A stretch of 64,000 bases of DNA from an uncultured Clostridia bacterium (GCA_934154805.1 CAKPGM010000002.1:1-64000), one strand, 5' to 3'. Shown: positions 17,420 through 26,982, numbered from the stretch's first letter. The notes: generated by a model from the sequence alone, not told the origin. Program-made: numbers and translations.

Positions 17420-18796
17420 ATGAAGAGAACATTTAGATTTTATTTTGCTTTAACAATGGCAAAATGTGCAAGTTTAGCATTAAAAATATTAGGAAGAAGA
17501 GCATCATATTTTCCTGGAAAAGTGGCAATAACATTATGCCCAGACTTCCTAGGAATGATAGAAAAACCAAAAATAATAATAGGAATTACAGGAACAAATG
17601 GAAAAACAACAGTAGCAAATCTTTTATTAGATTGCTTAGAAAATTGTGGATACAAAGTAATAAACAACAAAGCTGGAGCTAATATAAATGCAGGAATAGC
17701 AAGTAGCTTAGTTCATGGAGTGACCTTTGGACAAAAAGTAAAAGGCGATATAGCAGTTTTTGAAATAGATGAAAGAAGTTCACCAAAAGTATATCCATAT
17801 ATAAAACCAGATTATTTAATATGCACTAACTTAATAAGGGATTCGTTAAGAAGAAATGCACATCCAGAATTTATATTTAACATTATAAATTCTAATTTGC
17901 CAAAAGAAACAAAATTGATTCTAAATGCAGATGATATGATAAGCAGTAGTTTAGGACAAGAAAACGAAAAAGTTTATTATGGAATAGACAAATTAGATTC
18001 AGATTATGAAGAATGTCCAAACATAATAAATGATATGGCTGTATGCCCTAAATGTCATACTAAAATGAAATATAACTATGTGAGAAATAATCATATAGGA
18101 AATGGATATTGTCCAAACTGCGATTTTAAATCAAAAGAGGCAGATTATCGTATTACAAGTATTGATTATAAAGAGAATAAAGCAATAGTACATAGAAAAG
18201 GCAAAGATGAAGAATATAAATTATTAAATAACAATAGTATATTCAACATATACAATGAATTAGCAGTGATAACATTCTTAAGAGAATTTGGATTATCAGA
18301 CGAAAAAGTACAGAAATTACTAGAAAATCTAAAAATAACAAAATCAAGATACGAAGATGAAGAAATCGAAGGATATAAAATGATTAGTTATATGACTAAA
18401 GGTGGAAACCCAGTTGCGACTTCAGGTGTATTTGATTATGTTAGAAGAGAACCAAATAAAAAAGATGTAATAATGATAATAGAAAATATCCATGATGGTG
18501 AAGATTGGCCAGAAAATATAACGTGGATATATGACACAGACTTTGAATTTTTAAAAGACGAGAACATAGACAAAATAATAATAGGTGGAATTCGTTCACA
18601 GGATTATCGTATTAGATGTTTACTTGCTGGAATACCAGAAGAAAAAATAGTATGTGACAGAGAAGAAACAGAAACTTATAAATATTTGTCATTAGATAAA
18701 GATAAAGACATATACGTATTATTTGACTTAGATTCGTTGGATAAATTAGCAATATTACAACAAAACATAAGAAACAGAATAAAGGAGGGAAAATAA
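17420..18796 (+). CDS. murT: MurT-like Mur ligase (lipid II amidation family)
   Basis: In Gram-positives MurT with GatD amidates the glutamate of lipid II to isoglutamine. The 458-residue product has an N-terminal hydrophobic stretch and the ATP loop GITGTNGKTT (55-64). A four-Cys zinc ribbon (CPKC ... GYCPNC, about 211-235) is inserted as in MurT, and a DUF1727-type C-terminal domain follows. It departs from the S. aureus MurT I recall at substrate-region motifs. The family stretch FFRDQMDRFGEID reads LIRDSLRRNAHPEF here. The DGRDTSWIYD motif reads DGEDWPENITWIYD. NPAGMN reads NPVATS. The gene abuts a GatD homolog that has lost its catalytic residues. A divergent MurT is the best call; the exact substrate is open. 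Confidence 0.85.
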   Translation: MKRTFRFYFALTMAKCASLALKILGRRASYFPGKVAITLCPDFLGMIEKPKIIIGITGTNGKTTVANLLLDCLENCGYKVINNKAGANINAGIASSLVHGVTFGQKVKGDIAVFEIDERSSPKVYPYIKPDYLICTNLIRDSLRRNAHPEFIFNIINSNLPKETKLILNADDMISSSLGQENEKVYYGIDKLDSDYEECPNIINDMAVCPKCHTKMKYNYVRNNHIGNGYCPNCDFKSKEADYRITSIDYKENKAIVHRKGKDEEYKLLNNNSIFNIYNELAVITFLREFGLSDEKVQKLLENLKITKSRYEDEEIEGYKMISYMTKGGNPVATSGVFDYVRREPNKKDVIMIIENIHDGEDWPENITWIYDTDFEFLKDENIDKIIIGGIRSQDYRIRCLLAGIPEEKIVCDREETETYKYLSLDKDKDIYVLFDLDSLDKLAILQQNIRNRIKEGK

Positions 18797-19501
18797 ATGA
18801 TAAAAATAGAAGTATTGTTCCCTGAAGTATGTAATTTATATGGCGAAACTTTTAATATAAAGTATCTAGAAAGATGTATAGATGATGTAGAAACTATAAA
18901 TACTGCATTAACAGATACACCAAGATTTGTTTCAGAAGATGTTAATATGATATATATGGCACCAATGCCAGAAAGTATCCAAGAACTAGCTATAAAAAAG
19001 TTAGAACCTTATAAAAAAAGAATAAAAGAATTAATAGACAAAAAAGTAGTGTTTTTACTAGTTGGAAATTCAGTAGAAGTATTTGGAAAGTATATAGAAA
19101 ATGAAGATGGAAGCAAAATAGAAGCTTTAGGTGTATTGGATTTATATGCAAAAAGAGATATGATGCACAGACATAATAGTGCATTTATTGGTCAATTTGA
19201 AGACATAGAAGTAATTGGATATAAATCACAATTCACAATGGTATATACAGATAATACTGAAAACTACTTTGCAAAAGCAGAAAAAGGAATAGGAATAAAT
19301 AAAGAGAGCAAACTAGAAGGAATAAGAGTAAACAATTTAATTGGAACATACTTATTAGGACCAATTCTAGTACTAAACCCACTATTAACGAAAAAAATCT
19401 TAGAGATGCTAGGAATAAAAGAACCAAAGCTTAAATATGAAGCAGACTTAATAGATGCATATCAAAAAAGATTAGAAGAAATAAGACTAAAAGTAAAGTA
19501 G
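18797..19501 (+). CDS. gatD: GatD-like amidotransferase homolog lacking the catalytic Cys and His
   Basis: GatD normally hydrolyses glutamine and feeds ammonia to MurT, using a Cys-His dyad (Cys94 in CGGYQFLGKKY and His189 in GTYLHGPIL in S. aureus). This 234-residue homolog aligns through LEALGVLDLY, GIRVNNLIGTYL and the C-terminus. The Cys position is Val89 (LVGNSVEVFGKY), and the His position is Leu187 (GTYLLGPIL). Both codons were read directly. Glutaminase activity by the known mechanism is therefore not expected. The ATG follows the murT stop codon with no gap, and the ribosome binding site AAGGAGGG lies inside murT, so the two proteins are probably made as a pair. Confidence 0.85.
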   Translation: MIKIEVLFPEVCNLYGETFNIKYLERCIDDVETINTALTDTPRFVSEDVNMIYMAPMPESIQELAIKKLEPYKKRIKELIDKKVVFLLVGNSVEVFGKYIENEDGSKIEALGVLDLYAKRDMMHRHNSAFIGQFEDIEVIGYKSQFTMVYTDNTENYFAKAEKGIGINKESKLEGIRVNNLIGTYLLGPILVLNPLLTKKILEMLGIKEPKLKYEADLIDAYQKRLEEIRLKVK

Positions 19502-19512
19502 AAAGAGATAGA

Positions 19513-20562
19513 ATGAAAAATATAAAAGATTATGACCTAGAAGATTTGAAACAAGAACTTATATCAATCGGAGAAAAAGGCTTTAGAGCAGAACAGATTT
19601 TTAAATGGTTATACCAAGAAAAAGTAAAAAGCTTTGATGAAATGACAAATCTTTCACTAGAATTAAGAGAAAAGCTAAAAAACAATTATACAATTTGTAA
19701 TTATAACATATTAAAAAAATTGGAATCATCAGATGGAACAAAAAAATACTTATTTGACATTTTAGATGGAAATATTATAGAATCTGTATTAATGGAATAT
19801 CATTATGGAAAATCAGTATGTGTTTCATCACAAGTGGGTTGCAAAATGGGATGTAAATTCTGTGCATCTACAGGAATTCCATTTGTAAGAAACCTTACGG
19901 CAGGAGAGATTGTAGAGCAAATTCTAGCAATAGAACAAGACACTGGTGAAAAAATTTCAAACATAGTATTTATGGGAATTGGAGAACCATTAGATAATTA
20001 TGATAATGTAATAAAGGCTATAAGAGTATTAAATAATCCAAAAGGGTTAGGAATAGGTGCAAGACATATTAGTGTGTCTACAAGCGGATTAGTTCCAAGG
20101 ATATATGACTTGGCAAAAGAAAATATACAATGTACACTATCAGTATCATTACACGCAAGCAATAACGAAAAACGTTCGAGTATGATGCCTGTTAATAACA
20201 GATATAGTGTAGAAGAATTAATCAAAGCTTGCAAGGATTATATTGCAATGACAAACAAAAGAATATCATTTGAATACGCATTAGCTAGGGACAATAACGA
20301 CAACATGCAAGATGCCAAAGAACTTGCAAATTTGCTAAAAGGAATGTTGTGCCACGTTAATTTAATACCAATAAATAAAATAGAGAATGGAAAATTTACA
20401 AAGAGTTCAAATGAAAATATAATTAAGTTTAGAGATTATTTAAATGACCACGGAATTGTAGCAACTATAAGAAGAGAACTAGGTTCTGATATAGAGGCTG
20501 CTTGTGGACAATTAAGAAGAAAAAATTTGAATCCTAAAAATGAAAATAATGAGAATCAATAG
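19513..20562 (+). CDS. rlmN: Dual-specificity 23S rRNA/tRNA adenine-C2 methyltransferase
   Basis: A radical-SAM enzyme that methylates A2503 of 23S rRNA and A37 of some tRNAs. The 349-residue product has the Cx3Cx2C cluster Cys110, Cys114 and Cys117 (GCKMGCKFCAS), an N-terminal accessory domain (EKGFRAEQIFKWLYQEKV) and the C-terminal catalytic Cys in EAACGQLRR. IVFMGIGEPLDNYDNV is the family signature. It starts the conserved run rlmN-stp-prkC-rsgA-rpe found in many Bacillota. Confidence 0.97.
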   Translation: MKNIKDYDLEDLKQELISIGEKGFRAEQIFKWLYQEKVKSFDEMTNLSLELREKLKNNYTICNYNILKKLESSDGTKKYLFDILDGNIIESVLMEYHYGKSVCVSSQVGCKMGCKFCASTGIPFVRNLTAGEIVEQILAIEQDTGEKISNIVFMGIGEPLDNYDNVIKAIRVLNNPKGLGIGARHISVSTSGLVPRIYDLAKENIQCTLSVSLHASNNEKRSSMMPVNNRYSVEELIKACKDYIAMTNKRISFEYALARDNNDNMQDAKELANLLKGMLCHVNLIPINKIENGKFTKSSNENIIKFRDYLNDHGIVATIRRELGSDIEAACGQLRRKNLNPKNENNENQ

Positions 20563-20608
20563 CTTGAATCTTATTAAAGTTTTTTAAGAAGATAATAGGA
20601 GGAAAACT

Positions 20609-21319
20609 ATGCAAATACTTGCAAAAACAGACATAGGAAAAGAGCGAAAAATAAATGAAGACTTTTTCTATATATCGGATGCAGAGGATGAAATTCAGTT
20701 AGCAATTCTAGCAGATGGAATGGGAGGCTATAATGCAGGCGAAGTAGCAAGCAAAACAGCAACTCAGGCCGTACGAGAATATATAAAAGAACATCCTTTA
20801 AAAAAAGACATAGAAGAAACAATTAGACAATCGATTGAATATGCAAACAAAGTAGTATATGAAAAAGCAAAAACAAAAAAAGAATTAGAAGGAATGGGTA
20901 CTACTTTAGATGTTTGTCTAATATATAATAATAAGATATATATAGGACATATTGGAGATAGCAGGGTATATAGAATAAGAGATAACGAAATGCAGAGAAT
21001 TACAAGGGATGACAGCTATGTACAGACCTTGATTGAAGATGGAAAAATAACAAAAGAAGAAGCATTTAATCATCCTAAAAAGAATATGATAACAAAAGCG
21101 TTAGGATGTATGGGAGATGTTGTACCTAACATATATGAAGAAACTTTTAAGAAAAATGATATAATATTGATGACTTCAGATGGACTTACAAATATGGTAA
21201 AAGAAGAAGAAATCTTAGACATTATTAAACAAGACCCAGAAAAGTCGGTAGACAAATTAATAAAACAAGCAAATGATAATGGTGGATATGACAACATAAC
21301 AGTTGTTATAATATTATAA
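20609..21319 (+). CDS. stp: PP2C-type Ser/Thr protein phosphatase
   Basis: Dephosphorylates proteins modified by PrkC, which is encoded next. The 236-residue product has the PP2C metal-binding motifs: an Asp in KINEDFFY, ADGMGGYNAG, GHIGDSRVYR, LMTSDGL and GGYDNITVV. AGGAGG sets ATG 20609. The stop is 15 bases before prkC, consistent with co-transcription and matched expression of kinase and phosphatase. Confidence 0.96.
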   Translation: MQILAKTDIGKERKINEDFFYISDAEDEIQLAILADGMGGYNAGEVASKTATQAVREYIKEHPLKKDIEETIRQSIEYANKVVYEKAKTKKELEGMGTTLDVCLIYNNKIYIGHIGDSRVYRIRDNEMQRITRDDSYVQTLIEDGKITKEEAFNHPKKNMITKALGCMGDVVPNIYEETFKKNDIILMTSDGLTNMVKEEEILDIIKQDPEKSVDKLIKQANDNGGYDNITVVIIL

Positions 21320-21334
21320 GTGGGGAGAAATGTT

Positions 21335-23296
21335 ATGAATATAATAGGAAGAACAATAGCAAATAGGTATGAAATAATTAATAAAACCGGTGTGGGAGGA
21401 ATGGCAACAGTATATGTTGCAAAAGACAAAGTACTAAATAGAAATGTTGCTGTAAAGGTATTAAAAGATGAATTTACAACAGATGAAGAATTTGTTAAAA
21501 GATTTAATTCAGAAGCACAAGCAGCAGCAAGTTTGTCACATCCTAACATAGTATCAATATATGATGTAGGAAACGAAGATAATATTTATTATATAGTAAT
21601 GGAGCTAGTAAGAGGAAAAACTTTAAAGCAAATCATAACAGAAGAAGGAGCACTTCCTTGGAAATGGTCTGTAAACATCGCAATGCAAATAGCTTCAGCG
21701 CTAGAAACAGCACACAAAAACAATATAGTTCATAGAGATATAAAACCACATAATATAATAATAACAGAAGATGGAGTTGCAAAGGTAACAGACTTTGGAA
21801 TAGCAAAAGCTGTATCAAATTCTACAATAACAGCCTTTGGGACAACAATAGGATCAGTACATTATTTTTCACCAGAACAAGCAAAAGGTGGATATACAGA
21901 TGCTAAATCAGACATATACTCATTAGGAGTAGTAATGTATGAAATGCTTACAGGAAAAGTGCCATTTGACAGTGATACATCTGTATCAGTAGCTTTAAAA
22001 CATATGCAAGAAGCACCAGTTCCACCAATGGATATAAACGAGAACATACCAAAAGCTGTAAATGACATAATTTTAAAAGCAATGGAAAAAGAACCAATGG
22101 CAAGATACCAAACAGCTACAGCGATGCTTGCTGACTTATCAATGGCATTAAAAGATCCAGACGGAGAATTTGTTGAAGAAGAAGCAAATGATGGTATGAC
22201 GAGAAGAATGGGAGTCATAACAGATGATATGATTAAAAACTCTTCTAATTCAAACAAAAAGAAGAAGAAAAAAGGAAAGTTAGCACAATTGTGTGAGAAA
22301 TACCCAATAATGAAACCTCTAATTATAATATTAGTTATACTAGTATTATTCTTTGGAAGTATAGGAATAACATCTGCAATAATGAATGCAGTTAATCCAA
22401 AAGATGTACAAATACCAAATCTAGTTGGAAAGACAGAGGATGAAGCAAAAGCAGAATTAGCTAAATTAAAGCTAGAATATGTAAAAATCAGCGAAGACTA
22501 TAACAAAGACTATGAAGCTGGAAAAATATATGAACAAACGCCAGGTTACAGCGAAGGATATAAAATAAAACAAAAAAATAAAGTATCAGTCAAAGTAAGC
22601 AAAGGAACTGAGACAACAATAGTACCAAAAGTAATTGGTGACACATATGATGATGCAGTTAAAAAATTAGAAGATGCTAAACTAAAAGCTGAAAAAGTAG
22701 AAGAAGTAAACAAGGACATAAAAGAAGGAATTGTAATAAGTCAAGAGACAGAAGCAAATTCAACAGCAAATGCAGGAGATGTAGTAAAAATACATGTAAG
22801 CATTGGCTCTGGAATACCACAAGTTGTAGTACCAGGAGTAATTAGAAAAAATGAAAATGAAGCAAAAGCAGCATTAGAAGCAAAGAACTTAAAAGTAAAT
22901 ATAGAATATGCAGAAGACAGCACAAAGAATAATGGAGAGGTTCTAAAACAAAGCATAAATGCAGGTGAGAATATTGATGAGGGAACTGAGATTACTATAA
23001 CAGTAAATAAATTAGCAGAGATGAAAGATGGAACAGTAAATGTTAATTTAAAATCACTTCTAAAATACACACCAGGCAAGGATGATGATGGAAAAGAAGT
23101 TATAGAAAATGGCCAAGTAAGAATAGTAATTGGAAACGATACTATATACAATGAAAGCAAGCCAAAGACTACAACAAACATCAGTGCAAGATTTAGTGCA
23201 AAAGGAAATGTAACAATAAAAATCTATGTAGATGACATATTAAAGGGAACAAAAGAAATTAATATGAATGTTACAACAACATGCACATTTGAATAA
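21335..23296 (+). CDS. prkC: PASTA-domain Ser/Thr protein kinase
   Basis: A membrane kinase that senses muropeptides or lipid II and controls growth or spore germination. The 653-residue product has the kinase domain (GVGGMATVY glycine loop, AVKVLK lysine, HRDIKPHN, TDFGIAKA). A basic juxtamembrane stretch (KKKKKKG) and a membrane segment at about 325-347 follow, then three PASTA repeats (about 355-555) outside. A C-terminal domain of about 90 residues (560-653) follows that I do not recognise; it is rich in beta-type sequence. ATG 21335 is chosen over an upstream in-frame GTG (21320) because GGGGAG at 21322-21327 is properly spaced for it. Confidence 0.95.
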   Translation: MNIIGRTIANRYEIINKTGVGGMATVYVAKDKVLNRNVAVKVLKDEFTTDEEFVKRFNSEAQAAASLSHPNIVSIYDVGNEDNIYYIVMELVRGKTLKQIITEEGALPWKWSVNIAMQIASALETAHKNNIVHRDIKPHNIIITEDGVAKVTDFGIAKAVSNSTITAFGTTIGSVHYFSPEQAKGGYTDAKSDIYSLGVVMYEMLTGKVPFDSDTSVSVALKHMQEAPVPPMDINENIPKAVNDIILKAMEKEPMARYQTATAMLADLSMALKDPDGEFVEEEANDGMTRRMGVITDDMIKNSSNSNKKKKKKGKLAQLCEKYPIMKPLIIILVILVLFFGSIGITSAIMNAVNPKDVQIPNLVGKTEDEAKAELAKLKLEYVKISEDYNKDYEAGKIYEQTPGYSEGYKIKQKNKVSVKVSKGTETTIVPKVIGDTYDDAVKKLEDAKLKAEKVEEVNKDIKEGIVISQETEANSTANAGDVVKIHVSIGSGIPQVVVPGVIRKNENEAKAALEAKNLKVNIEYAEDSTKNNGEVLKQSINAGENIDEGTEITITVNKLAEMKDGTVNVNLKSLLKYTPGKDDDGKEVIENGQVRIVIGNDTIYNESKPKTTTNISARFSAKGNVTIKIYVDDILKGTKEINMNVTTTCTFE

Positions 23297-23304
23297 AAAA
23301 CTCA

Positions 23305-23340
23305 AAAACAACTCATAGCCTAATATGAGTTGCTTTTTGT
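23305..23340 (+). terminator. Terminator after prkC
   Basis: CAACTCATA (23309-23317) and TATGAGTTG (23324-23332) form a 9-bp stem followed by CTTTTTG. Its right arm overlaps a possible promoter for rsgA. Confidence 0.7.
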
Positions 23341-23359
23341 ATTAAAAAAATGTTATAAT
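23330..23359 (+). promoter_or_regulatory. Possible promoter of rsgA-rpe
   Basis: TTGCTT (23330-23335) and TATAAT (23354-23359) are 18 bases apart, just after the prkC terminator stem. Confidence 0.5.
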
Positions 23360-23390
23360 AAAAAAGTAAAAAATAAAAATAGGAGAAAAT

Positions 23391-24272
23391 ATGCAAGGAT
23401 TAATAATAGAAAACAAAGCAAATTTATATAAAGTAAAAGTGAATGAAAAAGAATATATAGCAACGGCAAGAGGAAAGTTTAAAAACGAGAATACCTCACC
23501 AGTCGTGGGAGATATGGTAGAAATATCTATATTAGAAGAACAAAAAAACACAGCAGTAATAGAAGAAATAAAACCAAGAAAAACATATATAAAAAGACCA
23601 AAACTTGCAAATATAACAAAAATAATATTTGTAATATCAAGCAAACATCCAAAGCCTGATTTACTAATGTTAGACAAACAATTAGCTTTTGCTGAATACC
23701 TACATATAGAACCTATAATAGTATTAAATAAAATAGACTTAGATGAAAAAGAAGAATTTAATAAAATAAGCCAAACTTATAGAGATATAGGCTATAAAGT
23801 AATAAAAACAAATGCAAAAGAGAAAATAGGAATACAAGAATTAGAACAAGAACTAAAAGATAATATAAGTGCCTTTTCTGGAAACTCAGGAGTAGGAAAG
23901 TCAACATTAATAAATGATTTATTTAATGAAAATATAACAGAAGAAGGAGAAATAAGCCAGAAAAATAAAAGAGGGAAAAACACAACAACACATATAAAGT
24001 TATATGAATTAAACAAAGACACATATATAGCAGATACTCCAGGATTTTCAACTTTTGATGTGTATGAAATTCCATATAAAGAATTAGACAAATACTTTGT
24101 AGAATTTAAAAATGGAATAGAAAATTGCAGATACATTGGATGTAGCCACATAAAAGAAGACGAATGTGGAGTAAAAGATCTAATAGAAGAAAATAAAATA
24201 GACAGACAAAGATATGAAAATTATATTAAAATATATGAAGAATTAAAAGACAAGGAGGAACACAAATGGTAG
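23391..24272 (+). CDS. rsgA: Ribosome small-subunit-dependent GTPase
   Basis: A circularly permuted GTPase acting in late 30S assembly. The 293-residue product has an N-terminal OB domain, then the permuted order of motifs: G4 (NKID), G1 (GNSGVGKSTL), the switch region (GKNTTTH) and G3 (DTPGF). The C-terminal zinc-binding domain has the pattern C-R-Y-I-G-C-S-H-x6-C. AGGAG sets ATG 23391. Its last 7 bases overlap the start of rpe (ATGGTAG), so translation is probably coupled. Confidence 0.96.
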   Translation: MQGLIIENKANLYKVKVNEKEYIATARGKFKNENTSPVVGDMVEISILEEQKNTAVIEEIKPRKTYIKRPKLANITKIIFVISSKHPKPDLLMLDKQLAFAEYLHIEPIIVLNKIDLDEKEEFNKISQTYRDIGYKVIKTNAKEKIGIQELEQELKDNISAFSGNSGVGKSTLINDLFNENITEEGEISQKNKRGKNTTTHIKLYELNKDTYIADTPGFSTFDVYEIPYKELDKYFVEFKNGIENCRYIGCSHIKEDECGVKDLIEENKIDRQRYENYIKIYEELKDKEEHKW

Positions 24273-24928
24273 ATGTATCAACATCAATATTAAGTGTAAA
24301 AAAAGAAAATATAATAGATACAATATATAAACTAGAAGAGGCAAAAACAAATTACTTTCATATAGATGTAATGGATGGGGAGTTTGTAAAAAATAATACA
24401 CACGACATTATGTTGGAATATGCAGAATACTTAGATCATGTAACCAAAGTACCATTAGATGTTCATTTAATGGTAAAAGATATAAAAAATTACGTAGACA
24501 GTTATTTAATATTTAATCCTAATATAATAACATTTCATTATGAAGCTTGTAAGGATAAAGAGGAAGTCTCTGAAATAATAAAATACATAAAAGAAAAGGG
24601 AAGAAGAGTAGGAATTTCAATTAAACCAAATACAAAGTTAGAAGAAATAAAAGAATTTCTACCATATGTTCACTTAGTTTTAATAATGACAGTAGAACCA
24701 GGAGAAGGTGGACAAAAACTAATTCCAGAAACAATAGCAAAAATAGAAGAGGCAAAGATATTTAGAGAACAAAACAATTTGGATTTTGAGATAGAAGCTG
24801 ATGGTGGAATAAATGTGGAAAATGTAACTGAATTAGTTGAAGCAGGAGCAGAAATATTAGTATCAGGAAGTGCAATAATAAACTCAAAAGATTATAAAGA
24901 AACAATTAGAAATTTAAAAATGGCATAA
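24266..24928 (+). CDS. rpe: Ribulose-phosphate 3-epimerase
   Basis: Interconverts ribulose-5-P and xylulose-5-P in the pentose phosphate pathway. The 220-residue TIM barrel has the metal and catalytic motifs HIDVMDGEFV (acidic Asp), LDVHLMV, TFHYEA and EADGGI (second Asp). The usual NPGFGGQ loop is EPGEGGQ here, a variation within the family's phosphate-binding loop. AAGGAGG precedes ATG 24266 inside rsgA. Rpe follows rsgA in B. subtilis too, but the thiN gene expected next is absent. Confidence 0.93.
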   Translation: MVDVSTSILSVKKENIIDTIYKLEEAKTNYFHIDVMDGEFVKNNTHDIMLEYAEYLDHVTKVPLDVHLMVKDIKNYVDSYLIFNPNIITFHYEACKDKEEVSEIIKYIKEKGRRVGISIKPNTKLEEIKEFLPYVHLVLIMTVEPGEGGQKLIPETIAKIEEAKIFREQNNLDFEIEADGGINVENVTELVEAGAEILVSGSAIINSKDYKETIRNLKMA

Positions 24929-24936
24929 AAAAATAG

Positions 24937-24975
24937 AAACTGTTGGAATAAACCCAACAGTTTAATTTTTTATTT
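24937..24975. terminator. Bidirectional terminator after rpe
   Basis: AAACTGTTGG (24937-24946) pairs with CCAACAGTTT (24954-24963). T-rich runs are present on the plus strand and A-rich on the left, so it serves both convergent genes. Confidence 0.85.
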
Positions 24976-26172
24976 TTTTGAATCATCTTTTTTTGCTTCA
25001 ACAACTGCACTAGCAGAAGCTACAACATTTTCTTCATTTAATTTCTTGTGAGCAAATATTGTATATGTGACAATTCCGAATGCTAATAAATTAATAACTA
25101 GATTTACTAATCCGCCAACAAAAGGAATTAAGTGTATTGCCCAGAATGCAAGAACTAAAATACAATCAAATAAGATGTTCATACCTTTTGAATCTTTATT
25201 AATCTTCTTGCAAATGATTTTTCCAAAAGGAATTGCAACAAATGCATAAGTAAGTTTAGCGATAAATAGTATGTATGCTAATAATACTATAATTGATGGT
25301 AATATACCTATAACTGTACAGAAAAGTATGATACAAGCAATTGGTATAGCAATTATTGCTAAAGCACCGTATCCTAAAGATGGACCGAATTTCTTAGTAA
25401 GAATAATCTCTTCTTTTTCAGCAAATTTAGGTGTTGCTAATACAACAATTAAAATTACAACTAAAGATATTAATAATACCTTTATAGCATCCCATACATA
25501 ATTCTTTTTGTGAGATACTGTTGCAGTTTGGTTATCTGAGTTATCTGCCTCTGTAAAGTTGATAGTTCCTCTAACCATATCTTCTGGAACTTCAACCTTT
25601 GATGATGAAGAATAATTGAAATCTTCTCCAACATATGCAGAATCCCCAAAAGTAGCATTATCAAAAGAAACATTTGCATTTCTTCTAATTGTACCACCTA
25701 AAACGAATGTCTGTGCTCCAGCAGATACATCTCTAAATATTGTAGCGTCAGAAGAAATTGTTAATTTTGAAGTTGTAGCATATATGTCATATACATAACC
25801 ACTTACATTAACTTCTTTACCACAAACGAATAAATCGTTATAAATATAACCTGTGCTTGTGACATTTAATGTGTTAGCAAGAATAAATGCATTTCCACTA
25901 ATTTTACCACTAATAGTAACTGTATCACCCATAATGAATGCATTTCCATTTACATTGTAATCTATAGTTATATCAGAGTCCATTAAAAATAAATCCTTAG
26001 CTACATCTTTAGAAACAGGAGTTTGAGGTTCATCTAATATAGGTTGAACTGCATCATCTTCATTAATAGATATAGTACTTATTTCGCTCTCGTTTGCAGC
26101 GAATGCAACTGTTGAAATGCACATTACTATAAGAAGTAATAAAATAAAAACTTTTGATTTTAATCCTTTCAT
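24970..26172 (-). CDS. Secreted bactofilin-like polymer-forming protein with C-terminal membrane domain
   Basis: The 400-residue product starts with a signal peptide (MKGLKSKVFILLLLIVMC, cleavage near AFAAN). A region of about 110 residues then has repeated short beta turns (VNGNAFIMGDTVTISGKISGN-type, NDLFVCGKEVNVSGYV), which fits a bactofilin-like beta-helix outside the membrane. Residues about 225-370 hold four or five membrane segments. Bactofilins are usually cytoplasmic, so an exported version fused to membrane helices is a separate subfamily. The role is unknown; a cell-envelope scaffold is a guess. Confidence 0.75.
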   Translation of the reverse strand: MKGLKSKVFILLLLIVMCISTVAFAANESEISTISINEDDAVQPILDEPQTPVSKDVAKDLFLMDSDITIDYNVNGNAFIMGDTVTISGKISGNAFILANTLNVTSTGYIYNDLFVCGKEVNVSGYVYDIYATTSKLTISSDATIFRDVSAGAQTFVLGGTIRRNANVSFDNATFGDSAYVGEDFNYSSSSKVEVPEDMVRGTINFTEADNSDNQTATVSHKKNYVWDAIKVLLISLVVILIVVLATPKFAEKEEIILTKKFGPSLGYGALAIIAIPIACIILFCTVIGILPSIIVLLAYILFIAKLTYAFVAIPFGKIICKKINKDSKGMNILFDCILVLAFWAIHLIPFVGGLVNLVINLLAFGIVTYTIFAHKKLNEENVVASASAVVEAKKDDSKK

Positions 26173-26228
26173 AAGATTTCTCCCTTCTTAAAATTATATA
26201 TATAATATATATTCAAAAGTTAAAAATG

Positions 26229-26852
26229 TCAATGATATTTACAATAACTTTTTAGAGGACACGATTCACATTTTGGATTCTGAGAAGTACAAGTATTTCG
26301 ACCATGCCACATAAAAAGATGATTAATATCTCTATAATATTCCTTTGGAATAATCCTCAATAAATCCATTTCAATCTTAAGAGGGTCACTTTCACTAGAA
26401 AATCCTAATCTATTTGAAATTCGCTTACAATGAGTATCAACTGCAATACCCTGAGGTTTGTTAAAAGCTTCAAGCATAACAACATTTGCACTTTTTCTGC
26501 CAACTCCAGGAAGAGTCATTAAGTCATCCATATTTTCAGGAACTGTGCCATTATATTTGTCAACTAAAATTTGTGCAGTTGCTTTAATATTCTTAGCTTT
26601 ATTTTTATAAAAACCACAAGGGTGTATATATTCCTCTAATAAATGTATATCAATATTTGCAAAATCTTCAGGTGTAGAATATTTTGCAAATAGAGCAGGC
26701 GTAGTCAAATTTACTCTATTATCTGTACACTGAGCAGATAATACAACAGCAACCAACATTTCAAAAGGAGTCGAAAAGTCTAGACTGCATTTAGCATCAG
26801 GATACATTTGCTTTAAAATTGTAATTATATTTAATACGTCTTTTTTATTCAT
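26229..26852 (-). CDS. nth: Endonuclease III
   Basis: A base-excision repair glycosylase/AP lyase for oxidised pyrimidines. The 207-residue product has the helix-hairpin-helix LPGVGRKSANV with the catalytic Lys, the catalytic Asp in VDTHCKRISNRLG, and the 4Fe-4S cluster pattern Cx6Cx2Cx5C (CTSQNPKCESCPLKSYC). The length is normal. It lies 56 bases upstream of the bactofilin-like gene on the same strand. Confidence 0.96.
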   Translation of the reverse strand: MNKKDVLNIITILKQMYPDAKCSLDFSTPFEMLVAVVLSAQCTDNRVNLTTPALFAKYSTPEDFANIDIHLLEEYIHPCGFYKNKAKNIKATAQILVDKYNGTVPENMDDLMTLPGVGRKSANVVMLEAFNKPQGIAVDTHCKRISNRLGFSSESDPLKIEMDLLRIIPKEYYRDINHLFMWHGRNTCTSQNPKCESCPLKSYCKYH

Positions 26853-26982
26853 AACTAATACCTTTCTAATCTATAAGCATATTATACAATAAAAGCTTTA
26901 CAAAATAAATATACAATATAAAATTATTGCTCACATTTATGTAAAATTAGTAATAAAATATTATAAGAAAGGGAGGTAAAAT

